This document shows, piece by piece, positions 26,911-35,800 of a DNA stretch of 64,000 nt. The DNA comes from Siniperca chuatsi (lineage: Eukaryota > Chordata > Actinopteri > Centrarchiformes > Sinipercidae), in NCBI RefSeq assembly GCF_020085105.1, contig NC_058059.1, forward strand, positions 18,851,042 through 18,915,041, written 5' to 3'. How positions within the stretch are numbered: the stretch's first letter is position 1; every line of letters begins with the position of its first letter. Made by a program: the position numbers and the translations under genes. The notes beneath the pieces were generated by a model. It was not told the DNA's origin. It ran no database searches and worked only from the letters and a program-made list of their open reading frames with translations.

Positions 26911-28108
26911 TTCTGTCAGCACTTTCCTGAAGAAAACAAAGAGCAGCTCCACAAATAGAAAATCAAACAAAAGCTGAGTGAGTGTCTAAAGTAGTTTCTC
27001 TCCTCCTCCGCCCCTGTGCTGCCACGTTTACGGGACAATTCATCTATTCTTGGGAAAGAAAAGCCCTGACAGCCAGACGGGAGCCAGGCAGAGACCAAGC
27101 ACCCATGGTAATACTGTAGCTCACTTGTAAACAACGTAGAGAAAGAAAAGGATAATGGGTGGGAGTGGTCATTAATGCTGTTTCACTGTGCAATGTTAGT
27201 ACTTTGGCTAATATTGTTTTCAATGTTTTTTTTTGGGGAGGAGGGGGATTTACGTGGTGATGAAGAGTGATTAGGGTCCCAGGAGAGTTGAGTTGTATTT
27301 CGACATTCTACTCAACCAAAGAGTCATTGTTGCATCTCAGATAGTTTGATTTGAGTCTTTTAGAGGCCTGAAGAGGGAGAACTTTGACAATTCAAACATC
27401 TATAACTGTAACACACCTGCTACCCAAGAGATGCGAGTCTCTGATGTCACAAAAAGCACAAGCATTATTATTATTTACCGATGATTAAAAGCATGTTTTT
27501 CACTTAACATTGAAAACTATTAAACTACAGGTTGTATACGTTCTCCTCATCATCATCGTCATTACAAATCATGATTCCTCCCATTCATATTGCGTATATA
27601 GACAGAGTGACTCTATAGTTCGATGACAATGATCATCATAGCTGATTACCGGCCTAAATATGACATCTAGTGGCTGATACTTGGCTACTACACCCTGGCT
27701 CCTCAATTCTCCTTTATTTTTTTCTTTCCCAGGCTTAGACCATGTGAAGAGACAATATGCAATGCACTGTAGTGATAAAATGAAATTAACTCAGGGATAA
27801 AGAAAGGGAAATCCCATTAGAAAGTCTAGAAGAAAATCCCCTGTAGGAAAAAGTCAAGAAAAAGAAAATTTCACTTTTACTTCACTTGAACTTACTAATT
27901 AAAAGCAGGTTATCTCACGAGATAAATATATCTTAATGTTGTGTTCAATTTGAACCCATACTGAATGTGCTTCTGTGATTTTTGGCCACAGATTTAAAAT
28001 GAAAGGAAAACATAGTCTACCTGTTAGATACATTTATTGATTATAGTAAACTTTTAACATACAAAAGCGTATATGTTCATCATTTAACACTTGTATAAAA
28101 CACATTTA

Positions 28109-28774
28109 TTATACATTGTTCGAACAACATGTAGATGAGTCCATGTTTTCAGGTTTGTGCTGTGTGCTGCTGTCTGTCTCTGTGCTGCTGCCTTCTGTGT
28201 GTGAACACACACTCTGCTGTGTTTTCTCCTCCGAGCTCCTCTTGATAGTCAGCTCTCTCTCAGCCTCCTCCACACATGGAGCTTTGGCCGCCTGGATGCG
28301 CAGCTTCCCGTCTGGAGCCAGGTAGCAGGTGACGGCTTCAGGGTTCAGGCCTTCCGGCAGATCTAACTCCTGTCTGAACTCCTGGCGTCTGTAAAAGTAG
28401 GAGCCTTTCCCGTCCTCCTGCTTCTGCTCTGTCTTCCCGCTGACTCTCAGCTTCCTGCCCACCTGCCTGACAGACAGCTCCTCTGGGGAAAAGCCTTGAG
28501 TGTCCAGGGTCAGGCCAAAGTGCTCTCCCTCTTCCTGCAGCTGGTAGGAGACCGGCTGCAGGGCCACGCTGCTTTGGAAAGGCTCCGTCTCCTCCAGGAT
28601 CTCGTGTTGAAGTTTGTCCATCAGCTCCAGACTGCTGCGGAGCTCCTGTAGGTTTCTCTGCAGCAGATCCTGCTGGTAGAGCAGAGGTCTGACCTCTGGC
28701 CACAGACTGCGTACAGGCCAGTAGAAGTCCATGAATGGACTGAGGACAGACTGGAGTCCATGAGAGCACAGCAT
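28109..28774 (-). CDS. hsp30: Small heat-shock protein, hsp30 type (copy 1)
   Basis: An ATP-independent cytosolic chaperone of the alpha-crystallin family that holds unfolding proteins during heat stress. I place the start at the ATG at 28772-28774 (protein MLCSHGLQS..., 221 residues), because the longer open frame begins with GTG and MLCSHG is the usual fish hsp30 start. The N-terminal arm carries the WPVRSLWPEVRPLL motif and a leucine-rich helix. The alpha-crystallin domain runs from about residue 85 (FGLTLDTQGFSPEELSV) to about 163 (DGKLRIQA). The tail is Ser/Thr/Gln-rich and lacks a clear I-x-I motif. The gene is intronless, as usual for hsp30. The AATAAA signal on the minus strand overlaps the stop region (28105-28110), with another at 28033-28038. 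It differs from copy 2 by one residue (V10 here, A10 there). Confidence 0.93.
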   Translation of the reverse strand: MLCSHGLQSVLSPFMDFYWPVRSLWPEVRPLLYQQDLLQRNLQELRSSLELMDKLQHEILEETEPFQSSVALQPVSYQLQEEGEHFGLTLDTQGFSPEELSVRQVGRKLRVSGKTEQKQEDGKGSYFYRRQEFRQELDLPEGLNPEAVTCYLAPDGKLRIQAAKAPCVEEAERELTIKRSSEEKTQQSVCSHTEGSSTETDSSTQHKPENMDSSTCCSNNV

Positions 28775-28923
28775 CTCCTCTGCGTGTTTAGCGTTAAGTC
28801 CTCTTGCTGTGAGATGAAACACTGTTAAAGTGTCTGTCCTCTTCTGTGTTGCTTGTGTTGTTTTCTGTCTCAGCAGTGGGACTGTCCCAGCTTTTCTATT
28901 CGAACTGGAGGAGCTCCAGAGTC

Positions 28924-28936
28924 TTCAGGAACTTTC
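28924..28936. promoter_or_regulatory. Heat-shock element (copy 1)
   Basis: Plus-strand TTCAGGAACTTTC is a perfect three-unit TTCnnGAAnnTTC, the binding site of a heat-shock factor trimer. It lies 150 bases upstream of the chosen hsp30 start. A TATA-like minus-strand AATAGAAAAG lies between it and the gene. Confidence 0.85.
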
Positions 28937-28985
28937 CTGTCGTTTCCACAGCTCTCCGCTGGGTGGAGCTGTTACTCAGGGGTGC

Positions 28986-28993
28986 TGACGTCA
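28986..28993. promoter_or_regulatory. CRE/ATF palindrome (copy 1)
   Basis: A perfect TGACGTCA lies about 50 bases distal to the heat-shock element. It is conserved in copy 2 at 31272-31279. Binding of CREB/ATF family factors is inferred from the motif only. Confidence 0.6.
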
Positions 28994-29010
28994 CTGGATC
29001 ATTCCTGTTT

Positions 29011-30262
29011 GATCAGGAAGTTTTCTAACTATAGTTTTTGCTAAATTTGCAAATTTAGCAGGCAGAATTATTGTCATAATCAGTTGTTCAAAGAAAGACC
29101 AGAGACAGCAAATTATGAAATTTTCCTCAATATATGTTGAGGCCAAATTAACATTAAAATAAATCAAAGTTGTTTAATGTGCAACAACAACAAATATCAT
29201 CATACCATTTCTTATCTCAACACATCAGGACGACTGTTACTGGTGTATATGTGTGTTTTCACTTGTGCCTCAATGACTATATTCAAATCTATAGATATTT
29301 CATTTTTTAATTTCCATTCATGCTTGAATTATTTAAAAAATAATTCCAGTGTGCAATCGCCGTCCATAAGTTTAAAGAAAAGACTAACAGGTTGTGTGTC
29401 ACTGTTTACATTTTCTGACAGTTTAAAATTCCTATTTCTTATGTTTTGTGGATGGCAGCAGATGGAGAGGATAAATGAATTATACTGCCTTAATTTGACT
29501 GGGAGGAGACAAATGATGTGATCACATTCAAACTTCAACTGTCGTGACTTAAACAAGAGAAGGTCCAAAGTGGTGGAAACCTGACAGAAAGGAATACCTG
29601 ATAAATGTTGACTGCACCACAGAAACTCTCAAATCATAGTTTTTAATAACATACTTCTCCTCATCTTCATGAATACTTGGATATTTTTCTGCTTTGTATT
29701 TATTTAAAATTCATGTTGTTGTTGTTTTTAAGCACATCTTACACAGGATATGATATGAACAAATTCAGAAAATGCTTCAGTGAAAACTTGACCCAATATC
29801 TAAAGCACAAATAGCATGAAGGGAAATGATGAGATCAAACACCTGAGAAATCTGTTTCAGTAAATAAAACCTTCATAACAATAATTCCAGTAAATTGAAT
29901 GTTTTGTGATTGTAAGGAAATATCATCCCTCTTGTAAAAGTCCAAGCAGGAGACTGTGTAGCTCTTCAAAATAAAAGCCTCATTAAAAACAGTTGTACAG
30001 TTCTGCAAGCAAAATGTCGGTGAGGCTGATTGATCATTTACTTTGAAGTGATGGACTCCTGTTCAAATGTCCTCTCTGGAAGAGTCATCCATTATAAAGT
30101 GGACCTTCTGTCATTGCACGTTTTGTTTTTTAAAACTACAGAAATATACTTTCTTTGTGACCAAGAATATAAATAAGCTGAAGGAGAAGTAAGTTTCACT
30201 TTTATATATTTATTGACTATGTTCAATAATAAACATTTCTAAAACACATTTACTATACATTG
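29011..30262. other. Spacer between hsp30 copies with a 3'-UTR relic
   Basis: About 1.25 kb of AT-rich sequence, not duplicated. The 114-residue frame at 29177-29521 has no recognisable domain. At about 30200-30262 there is a diverged partial copy of the hsp30 3' untranslated sequence, reading ATATTTATTGACTATG and then AAAACACATTTACTATACAT. It sits immediately before duplication unit 2. Confidence 0.65.
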
Positions 30263-30394
30263 TTTTTGGCTACAGATTTAAAATGAAAGGAAAACATAGT
30301 TTAGTTAGATACATTTATTGATTATAGTAAACTTTTAACATACAAAAGCGTATATGTTCATCATTTACAGTAACACTTGTATAAAACACATTCA

Positions 30395-31060
30395 TTATAC
30401 ATTGTTTGAACAACATGTAGATGAGTCCATGTTTTCAGGTTTGTGCTGTGTGCTGCTGTCTGTCTCTGTGCTGCTGCCTTCTGTGTGTGAACACACACTC
30501 TGCTGTGTTTTCTCCTCCGAGCTCCTCTTGATAGTCAGCTCTCTCTCAGCCTCCTCCACACATGGAGCTTTGGCCGCCTGGATGCGGAGCTTCCCGTCTG
30601 GAGCCAGGTAGCAGGTGACGGCTTCAGGGTTCAGGCCTTCCGGCAGATCTAACTCCTGTCTGAACTCCTGGCGTCTGTAAAAGTAGGAGCCTTTCCCGTC
30701 CTCCTGCTTCTGCTCTGTCTTCCCGCTGACTCTCAGCTTCCTGCCCACCTGCCTGACAGACAGCTCCTCTGGGGAAAAGCCTTGAGTGTCCAGGGTCAGG
30801 CCAAAGTGCTCTCCCTCTTCCTGCAGCTGGTAGGAGACCGGCTGCAGGGCCACGCTGCTTTGGAAAGGCTCTGTCTCCTCCAGGATCTCGTGTTGAAGTT
30901 TGTCCATCAGCTCCAGACTGCTGCGGAGCTCCTGTAGGTTTCTCTGCAGCAGATCCTGCTGGTAGAGCAGAGGTCTGACCTCTGGCCACAGACTGCGTAC
31001 AGGCCAGTAGAAGTCCATGAATGGACTGAGGGCAGACTGGAGTCCATGAGAGCACAGCAT
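30395..31060 (-). CDS. hsp30: Small heat-shock protein, hsp30 type (copy 2)
   Basis: Same intronless 221-residue chaperone as the copy at 28109-28774, with the same start argument (ATG at 31058-31060; the longer frame starts with GTG). By eye the coding frames of the two copies differ at about four bases, giving a single amino-acid change, A10 here instead of V10. The alpha-crystallin domain, N-terminal motif and tail are intact, so both copies look functional. The poly(A) signal overlapping the stop in copy 1 is changed here (TTCATT on the plus strand). The signal at about 30311-30316 is kept. Upstream it faces stbd1 divergently, with about 1.5 kb between starts. Confidence 0.93.
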   Translation of the reverse strand: MLCSHGLQSALSPFMDFYWPVRSLWPEVRPLLYQQDLLQRNLQELRSSLELMDKLQHEILEETEPFQSSVALQPVSYQLQEEGEHFGLTLDTQGFSPEELSVRQVGRKLRVSGKTEQKQEDGKGSYFYRRQEFRQELDLPEGLNPEAVTCYLAPDGKLRIQAAKAPCVEEAERELTIKRSSEEKTQQSVCSHTEGSSTETDSSTQHKPENMDSSTCCSNNV

Positions 31061-31209
31061 CTCCTCTGCGTGTTTAGCGTTGAGTCCTCTTGCTGTGAGA
31101 TGAAACACTGTTAAAGTGTCTGTCCTCTTCTGTGTTGCTTGTGTTGCTTTCTGTCTCAGCAGTGGGACTGTCCCAGCTTTTCTATTCGAACTGGAGGAGC
31201 TCCAGAGTC

Positions 31210-31222
31210 TTCAGGAACTTTC
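31210..31222. promoter_or_regulatory. Heat-shock element (copy 2)
   Basis: The same perfect TTCAGGAACTTTC as in copy 1, at the same distance (150 bases) from the chosen start. Confidence 0.85.
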
Positions 31223-31271
31223 CAGTCGTTTCCACAGCTCTCCACTGGGTGGAGCTGTTACTCAGGGGTGC

Positions 31272-31279
31272 TGACGTCA
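31272..31279. promoter_or_regulatory. CRE/ATF palindrome (copy 2)
   Basis: Perfect TGACGTCA, conserved with copy 1. Homology between the two units ends about 15 bases beyond it. Confidence 0.6.
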
Positions 31280-31295
31280 CTGGATCGTTCCTGTG

Positions 31296-32353
31296 TTCAT
31301 GAAAATTTCAAAATGACAGATCTCACCTTGGAGATTGGAGCTACAAGATTATTATTATATTTTATTTTCCTTTTTTGAATGTGTTTTTTTTATCTATAAT
31401 CATATCATCTTACTCAGGTCAATATCCTTGGCCTGCGCTTTTTATCATGTATACTGGAATATATTGATCAAAAGGCATTTAGTTGTTCAAATAACAAAAG
31501 TGAGAGGAAATGGAGAGTTAATGGTATTAAAATAAATCATCAATTTTGTTTGATTTCTTTACAGTCTCAAATCTTTCAGCGTTTTAGGCTCGCTTTACAA
31601 TGTAATCTGACCAACAAACAGCCTTCACATTTTAGAAGATGCTCTCAACTGCATGCAGTTTCAAGAAAAAGCCTTCCCAGTGTCCAAAATGTGTGTTCAT
31701 TGAATGCCATCAACATGTATAAACAATTTACATTTTACATCTTTTGAGAAAGACCTCTCAGTGTATTCCTATGTTGTATGTGTGTAGCATGGAATGACCT
31801 GTTAGGTTTCCAGCACTGCATGGACTGATGTGATTTTTGCAAACTTGATAGAAACAAGCATTTACAAATATCCTACGAACCCTATTGAGACTTTCACTGT
31901 GCCAGATTTTTTTTTTGATAGGTTTGTTGAAGTGTAGGCTTTAGGCACAGCCGCTAAAACATGAGAAATATTGTAATTTCACTGTAACTGCACTCACACA
32001 CAAACACACACACACACACACAATTTGTTGTATTATTTCACCAAATTTTGGGAGTACGGATTTTGAAATAACATATTCTGCTCATGTAGGAGCACAGACA
32101 AACTGTGGTCACAAACATCCTGAGTGGAGGTGAACGTGTGCCTTTGATGGGACAAATCCTATCAAACGGGGGTTTCTTCTGGGACAGTGGGCCTGCACCG
32201 GAACTAAATCCTATCAGTGGGATGTTACACACTGATAAGTGATTCATTACTAAGATGAATGGTTGCGTGCATGTCTGTGTGAAATAGGCTGCAAAAACAA
32301 GTCCCTTGCCATCTTTATGAATGAATGCTGAGTCCCCGTGATCCAGTCAGCCA
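31296..32353. other. Intergenic region between hsp30 and stbd1
   Basis: AT-rich sequence with a CA array at about 32004-32022. The short frames here lack family features. The proximal stbd1 promoter is expected at its right end. Confidence 0.5.
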
Positions 32354-32439
32354 ATGAGCAGCTCGCACCTGCACCCCTTTGCAGCTCTGCAGCAACAAGA
32401 GGTCACTACACTTGAAATCGTGGAGGGAAGACAGCAGCT

Positions 32440-32830
32440 ACAGCCTGCAGCAGCGTCAGTCGGATCAGTCAGGCCTTCATGCGCGCACACAGAGGCATTA
32501 CAGAAGGGCTCGTTCTTTTCACAACAGATCGCAATGCCGCTGAAAAACGGCAACACCGTGGCCGTGGAGAGACGCGTGGATCTGGCCTCGCTCTTCTGCA
32601 TGATAGGGCGGCACGGTCCCGCCGTGGCTCTGGCTGTAATAGCGATGTTATCCGTGCTGGCGGGTTTCATCATCTACCGGAACGTGCGGGGGAAGCGGAG
32701 GAAGGCCACAGCCGCAGCCGCCGACAGTGACAGCAAAACCCCCGGGGCGGAGAGAGACGCATCGGTGATCCGGCGGAGCCCGGAGGAAACGCACAGCTCC
32801 GTGGAGTCAACAGGTAAAAAGATCCACAAA
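32440..32830. promoter_or_regulatory. CpG-rich first-exon region of stbd1
   Basis: CpG dinucleotides are dense from about 32440 to 32830, in contrast to the AT-rich flanks. This resembles a CpG-island promoter spanning exon 1. The extent was judged by eye. Confidence 0.55.
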
Positions 32831-35800
32831 TAACGTTGTCAGGCGGTGGGCTAAGGCGGTCTACAGGTGTCGGGCTTCACAAGCCACTATAGAAATAGCC
32901 TGCAGCCTAGGTGATGGTGCTTAGAGCCTGCCATAGTGCTGAGGATATTATAGAAACATGATAGTCCTGTAGGAAATACCATACCATAAGGCCACCATAC
33001 ATTTAAAAGTATGACAGGGTACTGCAGATAATGTTAGCATCTAGCCTGAGTTAGGTTACAGTGACACTATATAAAAAGACCATCATAATGTACTATAAAG
33101 CCATTATTAACTCTGGGCCATTAGTAAAAGCTGACCTCATACTGATCCAAATAGACATTTAAAGGATAGATGATATTATCATAGTAGCCTAGTAGGCTAC
33201 AAATAATGTGTTGGCAGTAGTGGAGTGTAACTAAGTAGCCTACATGAACAAAACTAGGCTGCATGTACTTCCATGCTACTTTATATTAGTACTGCACAAC
33301 AAATACTGTACTTTTTACTTTTACCACATTTCTCTGACAGCTGGAGTTACTGGTTACTTTCCAGATTAAGATTTTACAAACAAAACATTTAATGAGCTCA
33401 TAAAATATGATGCATTGTTACAGATTAAACTACCCAGCAGTAAATAAAATAGTTAAAATTTAAAAAAATATATAATAGCAAAATGCTGCTTACACATGCA
33501 TGCATGCTTCATAATAATTCAGTAATATAATATACTAAAATAACACTTAACGGGCCATTTTTGCCATCTGAATATTGAGTTCTTTTACCTTTGATACTCT
33601 AAGTACATTTAGCTAATAATACTATATACAGTAGATTAAATTGACTAAAAATAGTATAAAAGAGATTCTGCCAGGTCAAATAAGGCCTTAAATGGAGAAG
33701 ACATACAACCAATTACTGTTGCTGACTGCATCAATTACTTATCCTGTGATTAAATCTTCTGCTGTCCTGCTATTTAACAAAGGTACAAAGGTGGTTAAGA
33801 CAAAGGTTTATCTTATCTGTTTTTTTTTATGTCTGTCCTTTGTAAACCAGTAAATATACTCATCTCATCAAATATTAATTTACAATTTTAATTAAATGTC
33901 TGTAGGTTAATTAACACTGACCTCTCATCTATTCTACTTTTCAAGTTATAAAGTCAGACATAAATAAAAATGAGTACATCCTAGAAATTAATAAAAAATA
34001 AACTCAATATATTATAAATTAGGCCTATATTAAGTATTTTAAGTGATTTTACTGTATAATATGGACCTTTTTTCCTTATATCTTGTTATAGATGTGAGTG
34101 ATGAAGGCTCGTCAGATGTGAAGGAGGATGATGATCGGATTCAGAGTGATTTCAAAATCAGGCACCGCCGTGCTGCTGCTGAGAAGAAACCTCCACCTTA
34201 TTCTCCTCCTAAGAGTGACATCCAAGTACCTGACAACAAGCACACCACTTCAGGTGACACAGAGGACATGGCAGTTGTGCGGGACTCTTACAAAGTAGCA
34301 GAAACGTTAGCAGAAGAGGCCAATCAGAGCCTGCAAAGTGATACTTACACTGTAGCTGAAATGGTGGTGGAGGCTGCTGTTGATTGCCACCAGGGTGGCA
34401 TTGAGGATGTGATAGGAGAGGTCCATGATGATGATATCTGCTTGAAGGAGCCTGAGCGGATTAATGATGAGAACCATGAGGAGGCAGAGAAGGTAAGCAG
34501 TCATTTGTCTCTGTGTGAGGTTATATGCAAGCTACAGAGAAATTAAAACTTCATCCATCGCAGCTGTTCCGTTCGATTAAAGGCTAAAATGCCATTTCAG
34601 AGGCATGGACAAACACGCTAAATTCAGAAGTCCTTTCTTCTATTGATTGGCTGAGTACTAGTGTGTGACTGGGTATGACGCTTAAGCCCCTCCACAGTAT
34701 ATTAACAATAAATGATACAACTGCGTAAGTTGCTCTTTGGCTTTGAAGCCTCTTTCAGCTCGTTGTTTTGGTTCTATGGCACATTTACTGTATGGTTCAG
34801 TCTCGCTCTGATAAACCCCCTGTACACTACCAAATGGCAAACAGACAAAGTTAGCGAGTAGCTGGTGAAGAAAGTGGAACATTTAGCAGGTAGAGTTGGA
34901 TATTTTTCACATAGCTAGGGGAGGTAATATTGGACTTTCATTTATCAGGTGGCCAGAAACGACTATGGATGAATGCTAATGTTTCTCAATGACTATTGGA
35001 TGTGTAAATAGGCAACTGTTTGCTAACATGTTAACCATAACTACTTTTAAAGGGGATAATATCTCAGGGTTGTGTATGTCAGCTTATTGTTCGATTATTT
35101 TGCCCCCAGTTGGCCAAAAATCAATGAATGCAGCTTTAAAGGAATAGTTTGACATTTTAGGAATATGCTTATTGGCCTTCTTGCGGAGAGTTAGATCAGA
35201 AGATTGCAGCACACGTCTGTCTGATAAATATTAAGCTACAGCCAGGAGACGGTTAGCTTAGCTCAGCACACAGACAGGAAACAGGGGGAAATAAATAGCC
35301 TGGCTCTGTCCAAATATAACAAAATCCACCTACCAACACCTTTGAAGCTCACTAATAAACAAGTTATATCTTTTTTGTTAAATCCTTGTAAAAAAAAAAA
35401 AAAAAACAATTTGCAACCTCAGGGTGACAACAAGACTCAAGGCATCCGTCCAAGAAATAGTCCAGCACATAGTCAAGCACATAGCCCCACGTAAAACCAC
35501 AATTTGTCGTTTTTACAAATGACATGTAACGTGTTAATTATTGAACATTAGAGGTGCAGGTAGGTGGATTTTGTTACCTTTGGACAGAGCCAGGTTAGCT
35601 GTTTCCCCTGGTTTCCAGTCTTTTTGCTATGTTAAACTAAGCTAACCAGAGGCGTGGCTGTAGCTTCATATTTAGCAGACAGACATGAGAGTGGTGTAGA
35701 TCTTCTCATCTAACTCTCGGCAAGAAAGCAAATAAGTGTATTTCCCAATTTGTCTGAACTCTTTATTTAAGGATTTGGAGCACCAACCCGATGGGAATAT

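Larger units (their letters stand above)
27975..29010 (-). repeat. Tandem duplication unit 1 (hsp30)
   Basis: About 1.03 kb holding the hsp30 coding sequence, its 3' untranslated sequence and about 230 bases of promoter. It is nearly identical to 30263-31295; homology stops sharply at both edges. Corresponding positions are offset by 2286 bases. The unit includes HSE and CRE sites. Confidence 0.9.
30263..31295 (-). repeat. Tandem duplication unit 2 (hsp30)
   Basis: Second copy of the unit at 27975-29010, same orientation. It has a few small insertions and deletions in the 3' untranslated part and a handful of substitutions elsewhere. Confidence 0.9.

Noticed and set aside
28338-28769. 143-codon minus-strand frame over hsp30 (and its twin 30624-31055)
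   Set aside because: It is a second frame of the hsp30 coding sequence, open only because of high GC; the real frame encodes the alpha-crystallin domain.
32354-32533. Upstream in-frame ATG of stbd1 as the start
   Set aside because: Weak start context (C at -3) and low-complexity product before the membrane anchor; the ATG at 32534 puts the anchor near the N terminus as in the family. Not excluded.
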